From assembly GCA_028532985.1 (NCBI GenBank), contig JANCIK010000006.1:248001-312000 (forward strand): 64,000 nt of DNA, read 5' to 3'. Made by a program: the position numbers and the translations under genes. How positions within the stretch are numbered: the stretch's first letter is position 1; every line of letters starts with the position of its first letter. Under the pieces are notes generated by a model. The model was not told the origin of the DNA. It searched no databases and worked only from the letters and a program-made list of their open reading frames with translations. The DNA comes from Stropharia rugosoannulata (taxonomy: Eukaryota; Basidiomycota; Agaricomycetes; Agaricales; Strophariaceae). This document shows, piece after piece, positions 53,086 to 64,000 of this stretch.

Positions 53086-55562
53086 TCGCCGCAATATTGC
53101 ACGCTTATCATTGCTGAAGGTGTTGATGTTCTCATCAACTTAACGACCTTAACAGAAAGAAGTTTTCCAGTTTTACCCTTTAGCATTTAGTTATGATGCA
53201 CGGAGAGATGGTCAATATTTGTCTCCAGATCCAGAACGTCTATAGCATAGACTTATAACAGGAGTCCCCGAGTTGTGGCATGATCATAGAACCGAGATCC
53301 AGGTAATGGAATCGTTCGGTCGTCTCTTGATGATATTGACAAATCTTGTGCCCGTTTGGAGCAACTGAGACTGGGAGAGAATTTTACGAAACGCTGAATG
53401 ACGGTGACTTGAAAATATCGCATACATGATAGCTCCGGATGGGCTGGTTTATTTCCATGTTTTGAGTTCTGAAAGCAGTGTGAATGTCTCGTCCAGATCG
53501 TTCAGTGTGTTTGACTGAGTATACGCCGTTGCATAGAGAATTATGATGCGACGAACGACCCGCTACTGCAATGAAATATACAAAGCATTGAAAAAAATCA
53601 TAAGTTCGCTACCAGATCGAGCAAAGCTGGGATATATGCGCTGCATATCAAGTAAAAAGGAACGCCTAAGCAGTATAGACGTGGAGTATAACAAGAGAAG
53701 GTCCAAGAGTTAGGATTTAACAGGTCGGAAGGTGCGGGGAAAGAGAAATCCATTACTAGGAAGATCTTCCGCCATGCACTTTGATTCAGGGGCATAGGAT
53801 TGGACCAAATGAGTCGCTAGTCAAGAAAGCACTCTAGAGAGAGAAGTTGACAGTATCTTGCATCCAGAGTGAGTTCCACTGGAGCTAAGCAGTTACGGGC
53901 TAGGAGGGATCGCGTAGGTCAAAGTTTTGTCGAGCAAGGTCTGACTATGGACCTAGGGAGCCAAAGAAGCGCCCACCCGAACACGAAGCGGAGATGTTTT
54001 CCAACATCTCGTATCTCCTCAGCACTTTCTGACCCTCATATATGCGTCGAATGGGTGCGAGATAGTATGCTCGAAAACACCTCCGCTACTTGGGCGTTGG
54101 ACGATGATGGTAAGAGGGAGGAAAGCGGGATCAATGCTGATAAACAAACGACAAATTCAATCAGCGACGTAAGATATTTGTTCTTGCTTGGCAACAGCTT
54201 CCGACATGAATGTGTCGGTACCGAGTGACCCGCTTGTGCTTGGCTTGAGCCCCCACAACAACTTCACAACATCGTCATATCAAGACCGACTCGTTCATTA
54301 TTTGCTGTCTTCATCTTCAGGCATCGACTGTCCTCTTTCATTCCAGGACATCGACACTCAGAAGAAAGTGTTATGTACAACTTTACCTGATACCTCAGTC
54401 TGCTCAAATAAAAGTACGCTTTTCTTGAGATTTTTAGTACTTGATTTTTGCTGTGGGTTCGCTGTGGTTTTCAAGCTGAGTAGTGTGTCACTCTAAATAC
54501 AATCTTCAAGGAGCTTTGATTCTGACCACTGGATAGCCTGAGTCATCCCGCAGGCCACTAGAAACGCGTAGCCTGTACAGTGAAGTCTTATCTTGAAGGC
54601 TGAAACAAATCCTCTCAACCGTCGCGTCGCGCTATGAATTGGGCGACCATTTTTTCTCTCGTTAATCACGGAACGAACAGACATGCACTACACGATGACA
54701 GGACCCTAATCAAAATCTCTAAGTATACCGAGGTTTACCACCTGCTAAGCTTTCGATTTTCATGAAATTAAACAATCGGTATAAGAAATGGCTAATCACC
54801 CAGACCGGAAGGCTAGAAACAGATGTGAGCAGAGTATGGTAGTCTTGAAGGCTGTTTATGATTCAGACTTTTTCATCAACGTTTCCCAGTATCATGAATT
54901 CCCATCCCATTAAGCGGGCTGCGCCAACCTCTTCTAGTGCATGTTCCCGGACTGTGTGGGTTCCCTTTCCCTTGTCAAGCAGCTAATTAATGCGAAAGAT
55001 CCAGGCTTTTTTTGTAAACGACATGGGGTCGCTAAAATTTCTGAGATATTCGAGGCCTTCCTAACCTACATCCGTCGGTGGCCACTGGCCTTGTACAAGA
55101 GTATCAGATTTTTGAAATACAACCACCGGGCCTGCCTTACAACAACATTGGAGTCTGGTTTATAGTAGCCCTGATCGATGATCAATGATCAATGATTACC
55201 GCACACATGTATGACTCCATTGAGACTCGAGAGCGCTTCTTTAGCGCTTCCCGAGCGCAGCTGACGATAGGCAACGGGCCCGGATCCCCTCTGTGTCAAC
55301 TGACTCAGAATGCCCTATCGATGTGTCTACTGGTATTTAAGTACAGGCACACATCACAGAGCTCTATATCACTTCGATCGGCCTTCTTCAAGATTGTTTC
55401 TGGTGTCTTGAATCTTCTGCTTTGATTGTGGAAAAGCGTTCATCGGCCAATCTCCCCGTTTCTCTGCCGGACATAAGTGATACAACCGGTGAGTTTCACG
55501 TGACTTTCCCTGGGGATGTCATTGCGCTCATTATCAATTCAGTGTTCATCATAAAGAATAAT
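53086..55562. other. Intergenic, possible hypothetical frames
   Basis: A + frame 53869-54228 (119 codons; VEWVRDSMLENTSATWALDD-like) and one at 54188-54496 have protein-like stretches and might be exons of one gene, but their phases do not join. Frames at 54941-55165 and 55192-55425 are also unsupported. No family recognised. Confidence 0.3.
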
Positions 55563-56396
55563 ATGAGCAGCGAGTCGAAACCCATTTTATTCTACGACAT
55601 TGCCTCTGCCCCACCTGCTACCACATATTCTCCAAACCCATGGAAGACTAGGTAGGAAGCCTCCTTGGACAGAGCTAGCACTCTCTGACTCTATTCAATA
55701 AGATACGCTCTTAATTTCAAGGGGGTTGAATATGAGACAAAATGGGTAGAGCTTCCCGATGTCAAGTCGACTCGCATGAAGTTAGAATGTGCCCCCGTCC
55801 GCAAATTACCAAGCGGAGAGGATTTCTACACTCTTCCAGTGATCCATGACGCTGCGACAGGAAAGATTGTTGGAGACACCTTTGACATCGCCTGCTACCT
55901 CGATGAGACCTATCCGGAGGAGAAAAAAACTCTGATTCCAACGGGTTACGCCGACGCCATCAAGGAGTTCAACGCCAACGTTGACAAGGTCTTCACCATC
56001 CCCACTGTGCTTTGCGCCCAGGGCATCCCATTCAACCCCGCCACGGCCGAACAGTCTAAAGCCGAGTTCGTACGCCGTGCTGGATTAGCGTCTTGGGACC
56101 AGATAGTCATCACCGATCCGGCTATACGTGCACAGCTACTCCAGACATTGAAAACAGGACTTGATGAGCTTTTCGATAGCTACGCTAGCATCCGTAAGCG
56201 TCAGAACTTTGCAACCGACCGAACAGACGGACCAATCTTGGATGGGAAATACGTTCCTTACGCCGATATCATTATAGCGAGCTGGCTGCAGTTTTACAAG
56301 AAAGCCTGTCTAGAGTTTGATCAAATCGCGACCTGGCATGACGGAATCTGGGTAGATTTTTTGAAGGCGATGGAGCCCTATGCTTTAGTAAAGTAG
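55563..56396 (+). CDS. Glutathione S-transferase (fungal Ure2p/etherase-like class)
   Basis: Two exons, 55563-55651 and 55703-56396, give 783 nt, 260 residues. It would conjugate glutathione to, or cleave, small electrophilic compounds in the cytosol. The N-terminal thioredoxin-like domain has MSSESKPILFYDIASAPPAT, NPWKTRYALNFKGVEYETKW and LPVIHDAATGKIVGDTFDIA with the following YLDETYPE, i.e. the glutathione-binding 'LPV.....' and '(D/E)S'-like positions (here GDTFDIA). The C-terminal helical domain includes LLQTLKTGLDELFDSYASIR and ends LKAMEPYALVK. The 'N-P-W-K-T-R' motif after the first strand is typical of the GSTFuA-type fungal class; the catalytic residue cannot be fixed from sequence alone. 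Confidence 0.87.
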
Positions 56397-57810
56397 TCAC
56401 AGGTTCTCCCTCTTTACTGTAGTAGCAACGAAAGAGGTCATATTAAGAAGGGATAAACACATGTCTCATTACAATCCATTATGCTTTTTGTGACTGCAAC
56501 AAACTGTATACGTTCCAGGTGTACCGTATTCTGACACTTGTCTTGTAGCTGTTAGAGTATATACATACATGTGTATTTTTACTCTATTTTCACACTGATA
56601 AAGAATGTGTTGCATCACGCAGCTGGATTTCTAAATGTCAGCGTGGTTCGTTGGTCATTTCAATTTGAACAGTACTCGGCGGCGCAGTGACAAGATCTAT
56701 GGGACAGAATTGACCACGGCTTTGGGACTCTAGTATGTTGGGAACTTTAGTTTTGTTTCGGTTCGCATGTAATCAATTGAATATTCCGAATCACGGCGGT
56801 CTTTCCTATGCACCGTTAGTTCGCACACTTGAAGATGACATAGTCAACATTTCAACCGCCATACTGTTCAGTCTACATCGTTATCTATAGTTATCTAAAG
56901 AGGATTGCTATCAGAAAATTGCGGAGAAGAACTCAGCTGATTAGCCTTCAGGTGTTCTTATACATGGACAGGCGAGATGATAGTACCTGCTACGCATAAT
57001 TTTCTTCTTTTGTTCGCTGATATTCTCGGTTTATGACTCTCTACATGTGCTTTATAGACTAATATTCGCTTTGTTTTTCTCGATTTTTATGGGATTAATG
57101 ATTATGTTTGAAATTACTCCTTTCCGACACAAATGCACTGAGATTTCTCAATGGCGGTCAAGCATCCTGTCAAAGCGTACCGCCAGAACTGGAAACCGAT
57201 TTTATTGCGAAAGTCACCTCTTCGTCGGATGGGTCGTACTCGGGTTGAAATAATTGTATCAATGGTATGTTGTACATGACAGATAAAATACAAGTGGGAG
57301 CCAGAATGCATGACCGTCATGCAGAGTGATAAGAGATATAAATGTTCATTCAATACATATGTATATATCTTCCCGAAGACCGTATACGGTTGTCCCACGA
57401 TTGCTCCGGTACACCTAGAAACTGGAAAGAGGAGCCGAGAAACACGCACAAAATATACTTTAAGGAGATATACTTCCCAGGTATTTGCAGTACATACATT
57501 TGAAATATTTGTAGCCTAGACTTAAACCGACGATCTCAGTTGCGCTGATAGACCTTTGCCGGGAGATTTCTGAACGGTCATGGGTCAAGATATTCAAAGA
57601 TTTAAAGCGAATTGCGGTTCATCAAATTCATCAGCAACTAAGTATAGTGTACAGTAGTAGATAGCGTAACGATGTACACGGCGGGAGTTAACAATTTCGT
57701 AGTCCTACAACAAGTAGATAACTGAAAGCGTTGGCGAAAACAGGGTATCAGGAGTGGTTATAATGTAGCAGTAGGTGTAAGGGCGTGTACAGTTTGACTC
57801 TGGTAGAAGT
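56397..57810. other. Intergenic, no gene recognised
   Basis: Short frames only; AT-rich with no motif of note. Confidence 0.4.
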
Positions 57811-59856
57811 CTAAAGCATAGCACGGACAAGATGCGACTGTTCCAATGAAGACGACGCCCGCGGCGTGTCTGCATTAGAGGTGAAGGTGGGGAGGGTGCG
57901 GACGTATTTGTTCCACTTCTCGTCAGAGATGATTGGAGCAGTGCAGTATTCCGCGACGTCGAGCTCTTCTAGAAGCCCGTCAAGGCGGGGAAGGAGGGCC
58001 TGCATCGCAGCCCGTTCCATGTCCATCTGCTGAGCGCGAGTAACACCAGCCACCTCTGAGAACCAGGCGCGGTCTTCTTTAATAACGCTGGACACGAACA
58101 TATCGAGAATCGTCTGATCCACGCCGTCAGCAGCGGCGGCGTCGTACGCCATACTGTAGCCAATGGCCTCGATAAGAGGCTGGCAGTGGGGCAGAATAAA
58201 GTCCTGGAAACCCGGATCACGATGGTGCTTGAAGCGGGACTTCAGAGTATGGCGGAGCTCCTTGAACATCGAAGCTACTCGTTGCGCTGGGAGGCTATTA
58301 GGGTTCGTTGTCGTTGGCAGGGTGACACGCCCTATGAGAAGCTCAACGCCAAAGCCTGTTCGTAGCCCCGTTAGTGGGTATCTTCATGGACCATAAATGA
58401 AACCCAAACTCACGAACGGAAATAGCAAGGATGTCCCCTTCCGCGATTGATACCCCACGCATATCCGCCTTGATAGTAGTAATGAGCGTGAGCATACGTA
58501 AATGGCGTTATGAAGTGGATGATCATGCTCACATATTGAACTGAGAACTGATTCACTTCGAAGACACCTTGCGCCCCGCAACGATCGCCTAGTGTGGTGA
58601 GTGAAGCGCAGGAGTGCTTCACCAACGTAGCCTTTGTAATCGCGGCGATACAGTGACGGACACTAAGGTGCGTTCGGGTGTCGGTAAATCGGGCAATGGA
58701 CTGCTTCAAAAAAGAGTCGAAGACGATAGATTGGGAGACCGCCGTCAACACGGGATATTGCTGAGTTGGGAACGAGATGATGGGTGTTAAGGCGCCGGTA
58801 AACGCGTTCGTTACTTTCCGTCTCTGACTGTAGCGTCCCGCAACGTAGGCACCCATCTTCAGAGACGAAAGAGCGGTACCCGATAGGCTGATGGTCCCCA
58901 CTATGATACGGAAGATATTGTCGAAGAATTGCGAGCGATCATCTCCCTCTTTTTCCGCAGATGAAATGAGGGCAGTAGGAGGAAGGGAGACATGGTTGAA
59001 GTACGTGAGGCAATGGTTGAGGGGTACTGAGCTGCCGCGAGGGGTAAGAACTCTGTGTTCTTCAGTCAGACATATCAACAGAAAGGAATACAAAAGACAC
59101 GTACTTGCTTGTGATCCCCTTGCTCATATGATATCCATCGTGCAAAAGGACACTGAAAGGTTTGACTCCCCTGTCCTCCCCATTCACCATAAACCGAGCG
59201 AAGACAACTGCCATGGTGGGGATACCGCAGGGAGAGGTGGGGGGCATATGCCTGAGTTACATGAGATTTTGTTACTGGTTGGCAATAGACAGGGAACTCA
59301 CTTTGCGGCACCATCCGTTGGCGTATGTAGGTCTATGGTACCGTCCGGGAGAAGAGTTGCCGTCGTTTCAAGGTTGCGAGCATCAAGTCCGTGAGCTTGC
59401 TCCGTTAAGCAGAACTGCCCACTAGAACGCGTATTAGGTGGCGAGTCCATGGGAGATACTTGAACTTTGCTTACAAGATGTCGAAGTTGAGCAACTTCTT
59501 GAGAGTGTACTGTATATCCGGCCGTCCCGCAGCGCGTCTTGCAAGTGTACCGCAGCAGAGGTTGAGATGTAAAACGAGCAGGGACGCTGCTGCCCCATCC
59601 ATAATAAGAATAGGATCCGTATGGAAGTCCCAAAACTTCTGCGTCATGTTGTGAATGTCATCAACCGTAAGTTCTGAGAGACGAAAGTGCATTAGACTCT
59701 AGGTCACTCGTTGATTTAGAAGGGGTACGGACTATATGCCTTCCCAATAGCGATGGCGCGTTTGTATGTAAGTTGGATACGTTCGTCATGAGGAAGTCGA
59801 ACGGCGATGTCCTGGAACAGAGGGGACTGCGCTAAGGCCGCGGTACGAGAAGGCAT
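57811..59856 (-). CDS. Acyl-CoA oxidase/dehydrogenase-like protein, paralog A
   Basis: Seven exons on the minus strand (59856-59733, 59673-59475, 59421-59302, 59251-59105, 59052-58533, 58468-58414, 58355-57811) sum to 1710 nt, 569 residues, with no internal stop. A peroxisomal-type acyl-CoA oxidase is the best fit, oxidising acyl-CoA with FAD and O2. Order of motifs: MPSRTAALAQSPLFQDIAVR; TQKFWDFHTDPILIMDGAAA; the flavin-site block GQFCLTEQAHGLDARNLETT with ATLLPDGTIDLHTP; AVVFARFMVNGEDRGVKPF; YFNHVSLPPTALIS; GRYSQRRKVTNAFTGALTPI; RHCIAAITKATLVKHSCASL; RCGAQGVFEVNQFS. Exon 6 supplies SIAEGDI, whose Glu is the likely catalytic base (family inference). The end is HLVRAML, not a standard SKL-type signal. 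A tandem paralog lies 1.9 kb upstream. Confidence 0.87.
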
Positions 59857-61777
59857 GTCGACTTTGGCTTGGAGGAAGATAAAGAGAGTACCCGAGGGAG
59901 AGCAGGTAGTCGGAGAGCATCTGACATCCGTTATAAGTTGCTGAGCGGGTCGGAATTCAGTCTGCCTTCGGCTGAAGGCGAGTGAATGCGCATATCAAAA
60001 GATATATTGCGACCTGCGTTGCCGAGTTTCTTCTTCTTTTTAGCCGAGAAGCGCAAAACACTCTACAACAGCGCATCTTCCCAGATCTGCCCACATGTAG
60101 TGATGATAACGAGATTCTTACACGCTGTACGGCTTTAGGCAACTTCGGAAAAGCGAAGTGCCTACGCTAATGGAGGCCTCTGGGAAGTTGTGGTGCTCAT
60201 TTTTGTGGCGAGGATTCTTCTAAGTAGAAGATCAATCATGGCGCCTTGAAAATTTTATAGTACACTCACATATATGGTATCACTTGAGCAAGTTATGGCC
60301 CTCATGGCATTTTGGCAGTAAAAATAAAGTGCTATGTTCGTCAGTTCCGGTTCTTCCTATCTTCTTAGGCTACACACTTCTCATGTCGAATTGTGTCATC
60401 TTTCAAGCAACCATTGTGTATCTTGAGTGAGAGGTCCTGCCAGCTGAAACGTAGCCCATTCAAAGCGTTGGGTGCACCAGGTAACCGCTGAGGACCACAT
60501 ATAGGGGCGAGTCAGGACGATTCAAATGACCTTAATGATGTCCCCATATGGCTTTGAGCTGTAGACCCTGACTTCTCCCAAATCTAATAATGGCATCTTA
60601 CTCCAAAAGTTCCATGAAATTTTCACCTTCTGCAGAGCATTAACGGTGTATGTGAAGCTTGAACGCATATGTGTGTACCTGTATGTGGGCATGAGTGCTA
60701 TCAGTGTATTGCTGCCTTCGTAGATGCGAATTGCCTTGAACCGCGAGCAATCTAGATGCTTAGCTGTGCTTAGCCAACTGTACATATGTCAGAGCATGTC
60801 GGTGCATCGGCTTGAGAACAAATGGGACTAACGCTTATCGGTCCATCGTCGCTTACAATTCCACTGATCCACTGGTTCAATTGCCTATTTCTGAATTGCG
60901 CTCCCATCGAAGCGAGTCGATAAAGTCCGCTGACCTTGCTTCGTTTGGTATCTGGGCAGGCGAAACTTGTGTAAAATCGCAAGCGGACCCACAAATGCTC
61001 GTATTTGGATGCATAAGTAACCGCTATCACCTTGTCTACGATGTATTGACACCGCCAATCTATCAAGACCAGTGTGGTCGGACAAGATTAGAGTCTGCGA
61101 TGCTGATAAATGATGTCAATGATGGGTAAGTAATCGAGGCGTTCCAAATGGCTAGCCCCATGTTTGTAGCGAATACAGGCAACAACAGGCAACACCGTAA
61201 CTGTAGGCAGTGCTCGGCGGCTAAAGGAATTAACGTACACGTCAAGACTCGGGCCTGGGGCCTGGCGGATTTACACCACGTCCATAGCGGTGAATCCGCG
61301 ACTCTTTGCGTGCGAAGGAGTACATCTCTGGTTGCAGTAGACGCTGTTGCACACCTTCCATGGGGAAAGGGCGTGCGCAATAGCCACGAGTGCATAGCGA
61401 GCGTGCGGCGCGCAGCGTGTCAGCGCTGCCGCATGACTTGATGAAATTTTCGCTAAGCGGTCGGCATGATGACATCGCGGACGCAAAGTCGAGACCGTAT
61501 CTAACCGAGCGCCGAATGTTCGTCCTGCTCCTGCCTCTTTCTCTCTTATGTTCTCACTTACTCGCACTTGCCCGTGCTTGCCATAGACGGTCTCGTAACC
61601 ACATACTGAGACGACGGCGACCGTTTGTTTATGGGAACTTTTGCCAGTCTCTCTCATGCTGTTACATAGCGTGTAAGCTCATTTCCGCAAGACACAAGGC
61701 GTTCCAGACCTTCCTAACTTCTATAATTTAATGGGATGCCTCTATGGCCTGCCTTCTCTAATAGTCACATATAAGAA
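59857..61777. other. Intergenic between the acyl-CoA oxidase paralogs
   Basis: Contains the promoter of paralog A. Frames of up to 128 codons (60812-61129 +, 61271-61657 -) show no family resemblance and no convincing splice structure. Confidence 0.4.
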
Positions 61778-63860
61778 TCATAACATAGCTCGAGCCGAAA
61801 TGACATCGTCGAGCCGCACCGCCGTGGATTGGGAAGGGGCAGAAGTGGAGGTGAAAGCAGGAAGCGTGCGCACGTACTGGTTCCATTTCTCGTCGCTCAT
61901 GATTGGAGCCGTGCAAAAGTCTTCGATGTCCAACTGCACGAGGAGCTGATCCAGTCTTGGCAGCAATGCCTGCATTGCATCGCGCTCCCGGTCCATCTGC
62001 GCCGCTCGCGAAATGCCAGCAACCTCTGTGAACCAGCCGCGATCCTCGCGCACCACGCTCGCCACGAACATGTCTAGTATCCCCTGGTCGACCCCTTCCG
62101 CGACTGCCGCGTCGTACGCCATGCTGTGGCCAATAGCCTCGATCAGCGGTTGGCAATGTGGGAGCACGTATTCCTGGAAGCCCGGATCACGGTGGTGTTT
62201 GAACTGCGTCGTTAGCGTGCCTCGATGCTCGTGAAACAGCGCGGCCACGCGTCGCGCGAGCAGGCTGTCTGGGTTCTGCGACGCTGGAAGCTCAATGCGC
62301 TTCAAGAGCAACTCGATACCGAATCCTGGAAAGCGGTTAGCGCAATCGTTGGTCGCGTCTTGACAAAGCGAGCAGGCGAGAGGTCTACTCACGGATTGAA
62401 ATTCCCAAAACGTCTCCTTCCGCGATAGCTGCGCCCCGCAGGTCTGCCTAGAAAGGAATAATTTGATCTTTGTCAGCGTTACTCGAAATGGTATAGTGGT
62501 GGAATGGCCTTGGCTCACGTATTGGACTGAAAACTGGTTAACCTCAAAAAGGCCCTGAGCGCCGCATCTTTCTCCTAAAGTAATCAACGACGCCGCACAG
62601 TGCTTAGCCATAGTAGCCTTCGTAATGGCTGCGATGCAATGACGTGTGGAGAAGTTTAGTGCCCGGTTGGTAAACAAGGTAATAGCCTTTTTATTAAAGG
62701 ACTGGAATACGATGGCCTGCGCAATGGACGACAGGATGGGGTAGCGCTGGGTCGGGAACGAGATGATAGGCGTCATTTTCCCCGTGAATGCATTGGTCAC
62801 CTTCCGCCTTTCGCTATAGCGCCCTGCCACGTACGCCGCCATCTTCAGCGCAGAATTCATCATGACGCCTATCGAGAGCGTGCCGACCATGACACGATAT
62901 ATCCCTTCGAAAAACTGACTTCTCGTATCGTCGCCTTCCTTTTCCGGAGACCCGAGCAGAGCGGTCAAAGGCAAGGACACATGATTGAAATATGTTAAGC
63001 AGTGGTCCATTGGGACTGACCCTCCACGAGGTGGAAGAAGCCTACCGGTGGCGCATTAGGTGAGGAAATCGGTGCATAATTAAACCCCGAATATGAATTC
63101 AACGCACCTGCTGGTTATGCCTTGGCACATAGCGTGCCCGTCATGAAGCATTAAATTGAACGGCTTAACTCCTCTGTCCTCCCCATTCACGATAAACCGA
63201 GCAAATACGACGGCGGTTGTGGGAATGCCGCATGGGGACGTTGGGGGCATGTGCCTTTAATTTGAAGATATTAGATAACACTGATGAATGACTTACGAAC
63301 GCGTTACTCACTTTGCAGCCCCGTCGTGGGGCGTATGTAGGTCTATGGATCCATCAGGCATCAGTGTGGCTGTCGTCTCCAAGTTTCTTGCGTCTAAGCC
63401 ATGGGCCTGTTCTGTTAGGCAATATTGACCACTACACTAATTATTAGGGAGATAATCAGGACAGACGCTTTGAAGTACCTACAAGACTTCAAAGGCAAGC
63501 AGCTTTTTTAGGAGGCGTTGTAGATGAGGTCGACCAACGGCATGTCTTCCCATTGTTCCAGTACAAAGGTTTAGGTGGATGATGAGTAAAGAAGCGGCAG
63601 CTCCATCCATAGGGAGAATTGGATCCATGTGGAGCTGCCAGTATTTTGGACTTGTCTTGACGATGTCTTCAGCACTTAGGTCTATAAAGAAGGTCTCTGG
63701 ATGAATAGAAGAAGGGTCAAGCAGAGAAAAACGAACTGTACGCCCTGCCTATCGCTATAGCTCGCCTATACGTTAACCGAACGCGTTCATCGTGAGGCAA
63801 TCCAGCAGAGATGGCCCGAAACAACGTAGACTTCGCCAGGGATCTCGTCTCTCTAGACAT
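61778..63860 (-). CDS. Acyl-CoA oxidase/dehydrogenase-like protein, paralog B
   Basis: Seven exons (63860-63737, 63681-63483, 63431-63312, 63254-63108, 63041-62519, 62447-62393, 62325-61778) sum to 1716 nt, 571 residues, in frame. All six intron positions and phases equal those of paralog A. The start is MSRETRSLAKSTLFRAISAG (ATG at 63860). Motifs: DPILPMDGAAASLLIIHLNL; GQYCLTEQAHGLDARNLETT; TAVVFARFIVNGEDRGVKPF; GRYSERRKVTNAFTGKMTPI; GERCGAQGLFEVNQFSVQY; exon 6 ADLRGAAIAEGDVLGISI with the likely catalytic Glu. It ends SARAML. An uninterrupted frame across introns 5 and 6 would mis-translate exon 6. Same orientation as paralog A, hence a tandem duplication. Confidence 0.88.
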
Positions 63861-64000
63861 TTTGTAAGGCATTGAGGGGGGATTTTGTGGGTATATGCGG
63901 TAGCAACCCCCTGTTGTTTCTACTTATTCTCGCTCAGGGGACTGCCAGGCTGGCATAGCTTCATTGAGACACCGGTGCTGAGGCACCCCGATATCTTTAT

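Noticed and set aside
61778..63010. Single 410-codon frame as one uninterrupted exon
   Set aside because: It reads through two introns; splicing gives the conserved ADLRGAAIAEGDVLGISI segment and matches paralog A exactly.

Overview
The window looks like nuclear DNA of an Agaricomycete-type basidiomycete. Genes carry many short introns of about 45-60 nt with GTRNGY donors and YAG acceptors, genes lie loosely on both strands, and several proteins belong to families typical of Agaricomycetes (DUF6534, DUF6699 and DUF7704 types, two kinds of multi-pass membrane protein, HET). Nothing bacterial (operons, Shine-Dalgarno sites, CRISPR) is visible. I cannot name the species.

Layout. 1-1.2 kb: 3' part of a multi-pass membrane protein gene. 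1.2-4.5 kb: gene-poor, with three arrays of a GTCCGTGCA minisatellite and a possible transposase exon. 4.5-10.5 kb: a serine/proline-rich single-pass surface protein (-), a DUF7704-like protein (-) and a DUF6699-like protein (+). 10.6-15.4 kb: a locally duplicated stretch around a DUF6534-like gene (+) and a hemerythrin-like gene (-), with decayed copies of the latter. 16-26 kb: two divergent paralogous FAD monooxygenases, a cytochrome P450 and another membrane protein, which may form a small oxidative-metabolism cluster. 26-32 kb: gene-poor, with CACTGACC minisatellites, gene remnants and a 1.2 kb element with terminal inverted repeats. 32-35.2 kb: a membrane-protein gene lying inside a relic of the surface-protein gene, then copy A of an unrecognised 174-residue protein. 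35.9-40 kb: a tRNA-like sequence, a 3.26 kb gag-only LTR retrotransposon with matching 489 bp LTRs, and tRNA-Ile. 41.6-50.5 kb: a flavodoxin-like NAD(P)H:quinone oxidoreductase, a 595 bp MITE, a HET-domain protein, copy B of the 174-residue protein and a candidate PD-(D/E)XK protein with an acidic tail. 50.7-53.1 kb: two further surface-protein relics flanking copy C. 55.5-63.9 kb: a glutathione S-transferase (+) and a tandem pair of acyl-CoA oxidase-like genes (-).

Four spliced models were rebuilt by hand with lengths that divide exactly by three and no internal stop: both acyl-CoA oxidases with identical intron positions, FAD monooxygenase 2, the quinone oxidoreductase and hemerythrin among them. 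Other gene models are given as spans with the exons I could place. The most unusual features are the three intact copies of the unknown 174-residue gene, two of them fused to the same break in a surface-protein gene, and the two minisatellite loci that each surround coding-like exons.
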